From Oceanispirochaeta sp. M1 (GTDB lineage: Bacteria; Spirochaetota; Spirochaetia; DSM-2461): a stretch of DNA of 64,000 bases. The stretch lies in assembly GCF_003346715.1 (NCBI RefSeq), contig NZ_QQPQ01000022.1, forward strand, positions 32,130 to 96,129, in the 5' to 3' direction. The notes under the pieces were generated by a model. It worked only from the letters and a program-made list of their open reading frames with translations, did no database searches and had not been told where the DNA came from. Position 1 is the first letter of the stretch; each line of letters opens with the position of its first letter. The position numbers and the translations under genes were made by a program. Of the stretch, positions 32,051 through 40,011 are shown piece by piece.

Positions 32051-35000
32051 ATGCGAATAATATACAAAATTTTTACAGCTTTATTAGTCTCATTGTTTCT
32101 TGTTAGCGGACTTAGCTATTTTGCATTTACCGGAGCTTTCGAAAATATCGAAACCCAGTATTTCAGCCAGCGAATATTAAAGAGTCAGCAGGAACGCCAG
32201 ATCATGAACAGTCAGTTGGTATCTGATTATCATGAAGCCAATGCTGAGCGTATTCAGAGCTTTCTAGATCTCGAGTTTCTGAAAAATGTATTTGATCCCA
32301 GTCAGGAAAGAGCTGATATCGTTGCCAGAACAAATCTCTTTGGTCGCATTTCCGATGAGTTGACCGGATTTCAGAATATCAGAATCATAGATAGCAATAA
32401 ACTCAACATCCTTTATAGTACCCTTGCTGTCGATATCAAGCAGAAGGGTAGTACCAGAATCCTTTACAATCTATGGAAAGACAGCCCTGACTTTAACGCG
32501 GCCCTGGTCTTTATGGATTCAAAAGAGAGTGAACCAGCCTTCAGTTATGATGTAGAGAGCAGCAGAATACTTTATTCCTTCCCTGCAATAGATCAGTACG
32601 GTCTGTTTCAGGGTACTGCGGTTGTGGATTTTTCCATCGGAGGACTTCAGGATTATCTGTACAGGCATGGTGGTATCTCAGATATCAACAGGCTCTTTAT
32701 TCTTGAGAGCGATGTTCTTATTTATAATCTGAGCTATGAACAGCTTAATCTTCTTGCTGATAATATTGCGTCTTTCAGAATCAATGCAGGTAAATCTGAT
32801 TTCATACAGAAGACTGCAGAGTCTGAAGGTCAGGAATTCTATCTTATACAAACTGTTGATTCAGAGGGCATATATTCAGTAGCTGGTATCTCCGGTTCAG
32901 AGCTGCTTCTAAATGATGAATATCGAATACTCTTACTCCTGTCCATATTTGTAACTCTCTTTCTCCTTCTTTTTCTGATACTGAATATCAAACAGAATCA
33001 GGAACTGATACTTAAAAAGAAAATAAAGAAATTTCAGCTGACTTTCCTTCGGGATCTCCTTGAAGCAGAAGATGAAATTAACTGGGAAAAATATGAGCTT
33101 GAACTGAACTCTCGGAAGGAAGAAGTAAGGAAAGAGATACTCAATGGTATTTCTGATAAGTTCAAAAAGAATAAGATCGATGAAATAGATGAACTTCTGA
33201 ACAAGAGCTGGGATGAGATTATCCGTTTTCTTGTCAGCAAAAAAGATGAACAGAAAGAAGAACCCAGTTTCACTGTCACTGATCTTGAGAGGATGATTAA
33301 GTCCGCATTAAGTAATGCTCATTTTACTGTGGAAAATGCTGATGTTCAGAATGTTAATACTATTGCAGCACCGGTAGCCCCTGTAGGGCGAAAGAAAATG
33401 CAGCCTGTTGAAGTTGAAGAACTTGATGAGCTGGACGATGTAGAAGAGCTCGATGAAGTTGAAGAATTGGAAGATATGGGATCTTCAAATGGTATTCCTG
33501 CAGGTGCAAAACCTGTTGAAGTGGAAGAACTAGATGAATTTGATGATGCTGATGAGCTTGATGAACTCGAAGAGCTTGATGATGAAGAATCAGCCAGTCT
33601 CATACCCGCCGGTGCCAGACCGGTAGATGTTGAAGATATAGGTGAATTTGACGGCATTGATGAGACCGAGGATCTTGAAGAGCTTGAAGAGCTTGAAGAA
33701 CTTGAAGAACTTGAAGAACTTGAAGAACTTGAAGAACTTGAAGAACTTGAAGAACTTGCCGAGCAGTCCGTTGATGCTGAACAACCTGTTGAAGTAGAGG
33801 AACTTGATGTTCTTGAAGATACCGAGAATCTGGATGATTTTGAAGAAATAGATGAACTTGAAGAGTTCGACGAAGCAGAGGAATCTGTATCTGAATTTGA
33901 TGAGGATAGTGGAGAAACTCTGGATGATCTGGAAGAGATAGAAGATGATTCAGCTTTACCTGAACAGGCAGAAGAGCTTGAAGAGCTTGAAGACGCTGTT
34001 ATAGAGGATTTCCTTGCACCTCTGGCGGACCTTGCAGTAGCTGTCTTTGCTGAGGAACTGAGTGAAAAAGACTCTGAACAGGAACTATCTGATACCCTGG
34101 AATCTGCAGAGGAAGAACCTTCTGTAGAACCAGTTCGTCCGGATAAGGATAAAGCAGCAGCTCCTAAAGATACACAGGATTCCCAGATGATAGATCTGGA
34201 TGAAGTGGGCAGTCAGTTCAGTATCAACAGCCTTATAGACTCAATGGATGTTGATTCAATTTCCAAAAATCTTGAAATTCGCTATAACCAGTATCTTAAT
34301 GAAACAGATACTTCACCAGTTGAAGATAATGTTGATGAACTGCAGTCTCAAGTAGAACTGAAGACTCTTCCTGTGGAAGAAGCTGATACCGAAGACCTTG
34401 ATAAGCTCCCTGTTGCCTTTGATGAATCTGAAGAAGAGGATCTGATAGAACTGGATCTGCTTGATAACCTCTCTCTTTTCGGTCTCGATCTCACAGGAGG
34501 ATATTCAATGAATCAAAAGGATATTATAAAGAAGAAGCAGCAGATGGATAGTGTTGATGATGCTGAATCTGTGGGTACTGTGGCAACACTTACTAAAGAG
34601 ACTGAAGAATTGGTAAATAGTGAAGATGACGGCCTGATTGAGCTGGATATTATCAGTCCTCATGAGTATTATAATGATTCAAAATATAAGAGTTATGATT
34701 CTGTGGAAACCGCAGTTATTGATAATATCGAAGAACCTGCCTGGGGAGATGATATGAGTACAGATAAGGATAGTGATGCTCCTGCAGATGATCTAACAGG
34801 CGGTAATGAAGAACTGAACGAAGTCGAAGAACTGGATGAAGTCGAAGATCTGGATGAAGTCGAAGATCTGGATGAAGTCGAAGAACTGGACGAAGTCGAA
34901 GAACTGGACGAAGTCGAAGATCTGGACGAAGTCGAAGATCTGGACGAAGTCGAAGATCTGGACGAAGTCGAAGATCTGGAAGAGCTGGATGAACTTGAAG

Positions 35001-35704
35001 AACTCGAAGAGATGGAAGAAGTCGAAGAGTTAAAAGTAGTCGTTCCTCCGCTATCTGTCAGTTTTACTGAGTACCTCAGTAAAGCCGGACTAGATATCAA
35101 AGAAGAGCCCGAATCAGACGAAGAAGATGCTCATGTTGAAGAAGATGATGGTAAGATAACCTCAGAATCGTTTATGCAGGGAATGGGTGGACTCGTTCAG
35201 AACCTGGCAGATGATCTGCTGCCTCCTCTGGAAGAAGAGCCCGAAGTTGAACATTATACAATAAAAGATGAAGTCGCACGTCTGGAAATGACTGAAAAGG
35301 GTCTTGATTTTGATAGATTCAGAAGTCATTACCGTGAAGGTTCTCTCGGTCTGCTAAAGGCACTGCGTGATCTGACAAGAGAATATAAAGCCCTGAGTGG
35401 TATCCTTATGAAAAAATCTGGAAAAGGGCTTATTCCTGTTCATTCAATCGGTATTAATGAAGACGGTGTAGACAGTCTGAGCAGTGATGATATTTCATCT
35501 CTCTTTGGATCTATGACCTCGGATAACAAGCTCGTGTACATTAAGAATAAAGACCATGAATCCTTAGCCGGAGCACTGGCACATCCCGATTTTAATCTTT
35601 TTCAATGCTGGGTTTTGATGCCACTGGAGAGTAAAGAAGGGATTGATTATGCTCTTCTTGGATACAAGGATTCCAAACAGTCATTTCTTAATGAGATTCT
35701 TTAA
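32051..35704 (+). CDS. Large membrane protein with CACHE-like sensor domain and long acidic tandem repeats
   Basis: 1217 aa, not matched to a named family. Order: an N-terminal membrane segment (about residues 7-29); an extracytoplasmic region of ~255 residues resembling double-CACHE sensors (LFGRISDELTGFQNIRIID, then GTAVVDFSIGGLQDYLYRHG); a second membrane helix (~290-312); a charged coiled-coil stretch (~315-420); then more than 600 residues dominated by Glu/Asp, including LEE x9 (residues 542-568) and EVE(E/D)LD x9 (924-977), and three PVEVEELDE-type units preceded by PAGA(K/R); finally a ~140-residue globular C-terminus (about 1075-1217) that may be GAF-like. No kinase, HAMP, MCP or GGDEF domain is seen. 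The ATG has no Shine-Dalgarno and lies 14 nt after a terminator U-run. Likely sensing or scaffolding at the membrane, but unproven. Confidence 0.85.
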   Translation: MRIIYKIFTALLVSLFLVSGLSYFAFTGAFENIETQYFSQRILKSQQERQIMNSQLVSDYHEANAERIQSFLDLEFLKNVFDPSQERADIVARTNLFGRISDELTGFQNIRIIDSNKLNILYSTLAVDIKQKGSTRILYNLWKDSPDFNAALVFMDSKESEPAFSYDVESSRILYSFPAIDQYGLFQGTAVVDFSIGGLQDYLYRHGGISDINRLFILESDVLIYNLSYEQLNLLADNIASFRINAGKSDFIQKTAESEGQEFYLIQTVDSEGIYSVAGISGSELLLNDEYRILLLLSIFVTLFLLLFLILNIKQNQELILKKKIKKFQLTFLRDLLEAEDEINWEKYELELNSRKEEVRKEILNGISDKFKKNKIDEIDELLNKSWDEIIRFLVSKKDEQKEEPSFTVTDLERMIKSALSNAHFTVENADVQNVNTIAAPVAPVGRKKMQPVEVEELDELDDVEELDEVEELEDMGSSNGIPAGAKPVEVEELDEFDDADELDELEELDDEESASLIPAGARPVDVEDIGEFDGIDETEDLEELEELEELEELEELEELEELEELEELAEQSVDAEQPVEVEELDVLEDTENLDDFEEIDELEEFDEAEESVSEFDEDSGETLDDLEEIEDDSALPEQAEELEELEDAVIEDFLAPLADLAVAVFAEELSEKDSEQELSDTLESAEEEPSVEPVRPDKDKAAAPKDTQDSQMIDLDEVGSQFSINSLIDSMDVDSISKNLEIRYNQYLNETDTSPVEDNVDELQSQVELKTLPVEEADTEDLDKLPVAFDESEEEDLIELDLLDNLSLFGLDLTGGYSMNQKDIIKKKQQMDSVDDAESVGTVATLTKETEELVNSEDDGLIELDIISPHEYYNDSKYKSYDSVETAVIDNIEEPAWGDDMSTDKDSDAPADDLTGGNEELNEVEELDEVEDLDEVEDLDEVEELDEVEELDEVEDLDEVEDLDEVEDLDEVEDLEELDELEELEEMEEVEELKVVVPPLSVSFTEYLSKAGLDIKEEPESDEEDAHVEEDDGKITSESFMQGMGGLVQNLADDLLPPLEEEPEVEHYTIKDEVARLEMTEKGLDFDRFRSHYREGSLGLLKALRDLTREYKALSGILMKKSGKGLIPVHSIGINEDGVDSLSSDDISSLFGSMTSDNKLVYIKNKDHESLAGALAHPDFNLFQCWVLMPLESKEGIDYALLGYKDSKQSFLNEIL
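33674..33757 (+). repeat. 9-bp tandem repeat (LEE), 9 copies
   Basis: Two CTTGAAGAG units followed by seven CTTGAAGAA units and a final CTT, in frame in the acidic-repeat protein. The near identity at DNA level suggests recent expansion by slippage. Confidence 0.95.
34820..34981 (+). repeat. 18-bp tandem repeat (EVE-E/D-LD), 9 copies
   Basis: Nine in-frame copies of GAAGTCGAAGA(A/T)CTGGA(T/C), the last ending GAA. Units differ at only two or three positions. Copy-number change would not break the frame. Confidence 0.95.
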
Positions 35705-35801
35705 TCAACTCTATAGATGCAGCTGGTTTACTTCTCATTGATAATGAAGAACTTATGTGATCAGCTGCTGATTTATGATGTTTTAATGGAAATACTTTGA
35801 C

Positions 35802-35829
35802 TTGACAAATAGGTCTTTACTTATATAAT
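35802..35829 (+). promoter_or_regulatory. Near-consensus promoter of rny
   Basis: TTGACA (35802-35807), 16-nt spacer, TATAAT (35824-35829), 30 nt before the start codon. Both hexamers are perfect matches to the sigma-70 consensus. Confidence 0.8.
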
Positions 35830-35858
35830 CATATTATCTTGTAAGATTAGGGGGAATA

Positions 35859-37388
35859 ATGGATCTTATATATATGATAGCTCTTCCCCTCGTTGGATTA
35901 GTATTAGGTTGGACAATAAGATGGCTTTATGCCAGATATCAGCTCTCTTCTTCAGAGCAGAAATCGTTAAGAGTAAAACAGGACGCAGTTAAAGAGGCAG
36001 AACAAGAAAAAAAATCTATCTTGCTGGAAGCACAGAATCAGATTATGAAGGAACGTCGTCAACTGGAGAAAGAAAACCGGGATAGACGCAATGATGTTCA
36101 GAAATATGAACGTAGAGTGCAACAAAAAGAAGATAACCTTGATAAAAAGACTGCGTTGCTTGAACAGAAACAGGCAGCGATTAACGATCAGGAAGAGGCT
36201 CTTGTAGGCAGAGAAGAATCTGTTACCGCGGAGGAATCCCGATGGCAGACTGAGCTCGAAAGAATCTCAGGTTTAACCAAAGACGAGGCGAAGAAATTAA
36301 TTATCCAGAGTCTGGAAAATGAAGCAAAACATGATGCTCAGGCACTGGTTAATAAGATTGAACAGGAAGCGAATCTCACGGCTGAGAAGAAGGCCAGAGA
36401 TGTCATAATTACTACAATTCAGCGTCTGGCGACAGATGTAAGCACAGAAATTACTGTGACTTCCGTCAGTCTGCCCAATGATGAAATGAAGGGTAGAATC
36501 ATCGGTCGTGAAGGCCGTAATATCAGAACTCTCGAGACACTGACAGGTGTGGATATCATTATTGATGATACTCCTGAAGCTGTTGTGATCTCATGTTTTG
36601 ATCCGATTAGAAAAGTGATCGCTAAGATCGCTCTGGAAAGACTGATAGCCGACGGCAGAATCCATCCCGCAAGGATTGAGGAAGTTGTACAGAAGGTGAC
36701 GAAAGAAATCAGTCAGACTATTTATGAAGAGGGTGAAAAGGTTCTCTTCGATCTGGGTATTCATAATGTCCGGCCCGAAGGTATCAGAGCTCTCGGTCGT
36801 CTGCATTTCAGAACCAGTTATGGTCAGAATGTACTTTCTCATTCCAAGGAAGTTGCTGTCATTGCCGGTATGATCGCCTCTGAAGTAGGTGCTGATGCAG
36901 AACTTGCCAAGAGAGGAGCTTTGCTCCACGATATCGGTAAGGGACTTGAAACTGATGGTGATGTGAATCATGCGGAGCTGGGTGCAGAACTCTGTAAACG
37001 TATGAATGAAGATCCCCGGGTTATTAATGCTGTAGGTGCTCATCACAATGATATTGAGATAACTTCAGTGGAGGGAATCATTGTTCAGGTGGCGGATGCT
37101 ATTTCAGCAGCCAGACCCGGAGCTAGACGTGAGACTCTTGATAACTATATCAAGCGACTTGAAAACCTTGAGAAGATCGCAATGAGCTTCGAGGGTGTTG
37201 AAAAGGTATTTGCTATTCAGGCTGGACGAGAGCTGAGAATCATGGTCAATAATGACAAAATTGATGATTCCAAAGCACAGATCCTTGCTAAAGATATTGC
37301 AAAGCAGATTGAAAATGAACTTAAGTATCCCGGACGTATCCGGGTCACCATAATTCGCGAAACAAGGGCCGTTGAATACGCCCGTTAG
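35859..37388 (+). CDS. rny: Ribonuclease Y
   Basis: 509 aa. N-terminal membrane anchor (residues ~3-20), long coiled coil (~30-185), KH domain ([20 protein letters not shown], from ~residue 208), HD domain with LLHDIGKG near residues 350-357 and GAHHNDIE after it. RNase Y is the membrane endoribonuclease that starts mRNA decay in many bacteria without RNase E. AGGGGGAA upstream is the Shine-Dalgarno. ymdB follows 10 nt later, the same order as in Bacillus. Confidence 0.97.
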   Translation: MDLIYMIALPLVGLVLGWTIRWLYARYQLSSSEQKSLRVKQDAVKEAEQEKKSILLEAQNQIMKERRQLEKENRDRRNDVQKYERRVQQKEDNLDKKTALLEQKQAAINDQEEALVGREESVTAEESRWQTELERISGLTKDEAKKLIIQSLENEAKHDAQALVNKIEQEANLTAEKKARDVIITTIQRLATDVSTEITVTSVSLPNDEMKGRIIGREGRNIRTLETLTGVDIIIDDTPEAVVISCFDPIRKVIAKIALERLIADGRIHPARIEEVVQKVTKEISQTIYEEGEKVLFDLGIHNVRPEGIRALGRLHFRTSYGQNVLSHSKEVAVIAGMIASEVGADAELAKRGALLHDIGKGLETDGDVNHAELGAELCKRMNEDPRVINAVGAHHNDIEITSVEGIIVQVADAISAARPGARRETLDNYIKRLENLEKIAMSFEGVEKVFAIQAGRELRIMVNNDKIDDSKAQILAKDIAKQIENELKYPGRIRVTIIRETRAVEYAR

Positions 37389-37398
37389 GAAGTGAACT

Positions 37399-38190
37399 TT
37401 GGCGAATGAATTACGCGCCCTTATTCTGGGAGATGTTGTTGGATCTCCCGGGAGCAGGGCGCTTTTCTTTGGATTAAAAAAACTCATCAAAGAGCACCGG
37501 GCAGATCTGGTCATCGTTAACGGTGAAAATGCAGCTGCCGGTTTCGGCATGATGCCCGAAGATGTGGAAAGACTGTTTTCCGCAGGTGCTGATGTGATTA
37601 CAAGTGGTAATCATATCTGGCAGAAGAAAGAGATTCTGGATTTTCTTGATTCTCAGGAATTCCTTCTCAGACCTGCCAATTACCCTCCCGGTGTTCCAGG
37701 ACATGGTCAATGTATTATCGAAAAGAAGAAACAGAAGATTGCTGTTTTTAATATGCTTGGCAGATCCCGTATGGGATTCAATGGCTTCTGTCCTTTTCAG
37801 GCTATGAAAAAAATGGTTCAGAAGGTTCAGGGACAAGCGGATATTACTATTCTTGATTTTCATGCTGAAGATCCCCTGGAGAAAGAAGCCCTTGCACTTC
37901 ATATGGACGGTCAGCTGAGTCTTCTCTTTGGAACACACACACATATACAGACTGCCGATGAAAGGATTCTCCCCGGAGGAACCGCTTATATCAGTGATAT
38001 AGGGATGGTAGGGCCGGTGGGTAGTGTTATCGGTGCTGATCCACAGCAGAGTATCAGAAGAAGCCTTTCTCAGCTTCCTATCAAGATGGACGTAATTGAT
38101 AACCAGGCCCTGATCTGCGGCATCGTTGTAGATTTTTTAGACGGTAAGGCCGTTTCCATCAGTCGGATCAGGCAGCTTTCACCGGCATGA
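37399..38190 (+). CDS. ymdB: YmdB-family metallophosphoesterase (2',3'-cAMP phosphodiesterase-like)
   Basis: 263 aa. TTG start at 37399 (TTGGCGAATGAA) with TAGGAAG upstream. Metal-binding motifs in order: LILGDVVGSPG, VNGENAAAGFG, TSGNHIWQKKEI, DFHAEDPLEKEALA and LFGTHTHIQTADERILPGGT. Family members hydrolyse 2',3'-cyclic nucleotides and are linked to RNA turnover; the place next to rny supports this. tlyA overlaps its stop (ATGA). Confidence 0.92.
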   Translation: MANELRALILGDVVGSPGSRALFFGLKKLIKEHRADLVIVNGENAAAGFGMMPEDVERLFSAGADVITSGNHIWQKKEILDFLDSQEFLLRPANYPPGVPGHGQCIIEKKKQKIAVFNMLGRSRMGFNGFCPFQAMKKMVQKVQGQADITILDFHAEDPLEKEALALHMDGQLSLLFGTHTHIQTADERILPGGTAYISDIGMVGPVGSVIGADPQQSIRRSLSQLPIKMDVIDNQALICGIVVDFLDGKAVSISRIRQLSPA

Positions 38191-38972
38191 AGAAACAGAG
38201 GCTCCTGCAGCTTGCATCCCGGCAGTTTCCGGAATATTCAGAAAAAGAACTTTTCGCATCAATACTGTGCGGTGAACTCATTACTTCCGGTGAAAAGATA
38301 AAAGACCCTAAGGCTCTTGTTGCTTCAGATGCAAAGCTGGAACTCAGTAAAAAGAAATATGTCTCCCGTGGGGGATTCAAGCTGGAAAAGGTTCTTGAAT
38401 ACTGGTCCGTTCCGGTGAAAGGGAAAAGGATACTTGATGCCGGCTGTTCCACAGGTGGTTTTACAGATTGTCTTCTGCAGAAGGGAGCTCTCTCTGTTTA
38501 TGCCGTTGATGTGGGATATAACCAGCTTGACTACTCTCTGCGAGTTAATCCGGCAGTAGTTGTTATGGAAAAGACCAATATTATGTCTGTTCAGAATCTT
38601 GATCCCAAGCCCCATTGGGCGGTTGCGGATCTCTCTTTCCGGAGCCTGCGGTCAGCCGCTTCACATATACTGAGTCTTACTGAAGAGTCACGTCTTATTG
38701 CCTTGATGAAACCTCAGTTTGAGCTGGAAAATCCTGATGATGACTTTGATGGTATTATCCGTGATCCGATACAGATCCTGGAAATTACAAGGACTGTGAT
38801 TGACGAGATGGCTGAAGAAGGCGCTTTTGTCTGCAGAACTTCCCTGTCTCCTCTTACCGGGCGTAAAGGAAATCAGGAACTGCTTTTTGATGTAAGTTCT
38901 GACTCAGAAAAGTTTCGCGGTACTGATGTTCTGATTTCAGAGCTGGAGAAGGAATTTAACCTGAAGTCCTGA
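38187..38972 (+). CDS. tlyA: TlyA-family rRNA methyltransferase (putative haemolysin family)
   Basis: 261 aa. N-terminal S4 RNA-binding domain (RLLQLASRQFPEYSEKELFA onward, residues ~3-65) and an FtsJ-like methyltransferase domain: KYVSRGGFKLEKVLEYW, the SAM loop LDAGCSTGGFTDCLLQKGA, PHWAVADLSFRSL and MKPQFELENP. The family 2'-O-methylates 16S/23S rRNA and is needed for capreomycin sensitivity in mycobacteria. Overlaps ymdB by 4 nt. A haemolytic role is a historical label and is not supported by this sequence. Confidence 0.92.
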   Translation: MKKQRLLQLASRQFPEYSEKELFASILCGELITSGEKIKDPKALVASDAKLELSKKKYVSRGGFKLEKVLEYWSVPVKGKRILDAGCSTGGFTDCLLQKGALSVYAVDVGYNQLDYSLRVNPAVVVMEKTNIMSVQNLDPKPHWAVADLSFRSLRSAASHILSLTEESRLIALMKPQFELENPDDDFDGIIRDPIQILEITRTVIDEMAEEGAFVCRTSLSPLTGRKGNQELLFDVSSDSEKFRGTDVLISELEKEFNLKS

Positions 38973-38992
38973 GCTCATCTGACTGATTGTTG

Positions 38993-39913
38993 TCAGTGGA
39001 TGTTTTGAAAGGATTCTCTGCCCAGAGGTTCTCCGATATAGAACCCTTCTCCTCCAAGATAATCCCTTATAACACCTTCGATAAGAATCTGAACATTTTT
39101 GATGCTTGAAAATTCGGTAGAGGTGTAAACGACCTGTTTGAGCTGTGCAAGGTATCCTTCTCTCCCAAGAGGATTGAATCGAAATGCCTCATTGAAATTC
39201 AGGTAGGCCGTACCACCTTCCACTCTTGCAGATAACAGACGGCTACCTTCGGGAATCAGTGTCAGGGAGCCTTTGTTTATCTCATCTGATCCGGGACCGC
39301 TGATCAGAGTGTTTATTGTCTGTGTCAACGGGGAACTGCTGAAATCCACTGACCTTGTGACACTCTTCAGTGATATCAGACCTTCAGTATTTACCTTTAC
39401 AAAATAGATTCGGGCATCCCTGCTGTTGGAACTTATATCTTCATCATTGGGTTTTTCAGGCTGTTTGATTTCTTCAAGCTCTATTGGTTCCGGTTTGAGA
39501 GCTGTTTCTTCCTGAACCGGATCTAGGCGATGGACAACAGCTCCTCCCTGTTTTTCTGTGTTATTGTTCCATAGCTGCATTTTACCGGGCTGAAAGAGGA
39601 AAAAAACAAGAGCCAGAAGAATAATAAATATCAGGGACAGCAGAGCTATGATCATTATCTGCCCCGGGCTGATCGCTTTTTTTTCTATGGAAGGGGAGTA
39701 GGTCCGTGCGTTCCGGTTCTGAGTCCTTCCACTGTTCGGAGTTGCTGAGGGTCTTGAACCGTTGGAAGCTTTTGATCCTTTAGGGGCAGTAGATGCTGCT
39801 TTTATCCGCTTGTTTTGTGTACCGGTGGATCTAGCTGCGATATTACTCGCTGGTTTGCCAGTGGGGTTTGTCATCTTTTTATATCTGTTGACGGGATTTT
39901 CTTTATTACTCAT
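38993..39913 (-). CDS. GerMN-domain membrane protein
   Basis: 306 aa. A basic, Ser/Pro-rich cytoplasmic N-terminus (~1-85), one membrane helix (IMIIALLSLIFIILLALVFF, about residues 88-112), a linker, then a GerMN (spore-germination GerM-like) domain: ARIYFVKVNTEGLISLKSVT, LTQTINTLISGPGSDE, LIPEGSRLLSARVEGGTAYL and NVQILIEGV. GerMN domains bind peptidoglycan-related envelope partners and are found outside spore formers; sporulation is not implied. No Shine-Dalgarno precedes the ATG; see the promoter. Diverges from ptsI. Confidence 0.85.
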   Translation of the reverse strand: MSNKENPVNRYKKMTNPTGKPASNIAARSTGTQNKRIKAASTAPKGSKASNGSRPSATPNSGRTQNRNARTYSPSIEKKAISPGQIMIIALLSLIFIILLALVFFLFQPGKMQLWNNNTEKQGGAVVHRLDPVQEETALKPEPIELEEIKQPEKPNDEDISSNSRDARIYFVKVNTEGLISLKSVTRSVDFSSSPLTQTINTLISGPGSDEINKGSLTLIPEGSRLLSARVEGGTAYLNFNEAFRFNPLGREGYLAQLKQVVYTSTEFSSIKNVQILIEGVIRDYLGGEGFYIGEPLGRESFQNIH

Positions 39914-39921
39914 ACATAGTG

Positions 39922-39950
39922 ATTATCGGATCATATGGCTGCTCTGCCAA
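39922..39950 (-). promoter_or_regulatory. Promoter of the GerMN gene (leaderless geometry)
   Basis: Minus strand: TTGGCA (39945-39950), 17-nt spacer, GATAAT (39922-39927). Only 8 nt separate the -10 box from the ATG (39913), so transcription would start at or next to the start codon. Confidence 0.6.
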
Positions 39951-39975
39951 GGGAAAAGAGAGTAGAATGCCAAGT

Positions 39976-40004
39976 TTGACTAAGTCCTGAAAGTCGCATA
40001 TATT
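39976..40004 (+). promoter_or_regulatory. Promoter of ptsI (leaderless geometry)
   Basis: TTGACT (39976-39981), 17-nt spacer, TATATT (39999-40004). The ATG at 40012 is 7 nt beyond the -10 box; there is no Shine-Dalgarno. The two divergent promoters are separated by about 25 nt. Confidence 0.7.
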
Positions 40005-40011
40005 TAAACTG

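Noticed and set aside
33346..33784. Long open frames on the opposite strand within the acidic-repeat gene (Ser-rich or Phe/Lys-rich)
   Set aside because: They are mirror frames produced by the GAA/GAT-rich repeats, with no start signals and no independent promoter.
34693..35100. Ser-rich antisense open frame over the 18-bp repeats
   Set aside because: Follows from the repeat composition; no Shine-Dalgarno, and the plus-strand frame is continuous and better supported.
38187..38972. TlyA as a haemolysin or virulence factor
   Set aside because: The sequence supports an S4 plus FtsJ-type rRNA methyltransferase; the haemolysin label comes from the family name only.
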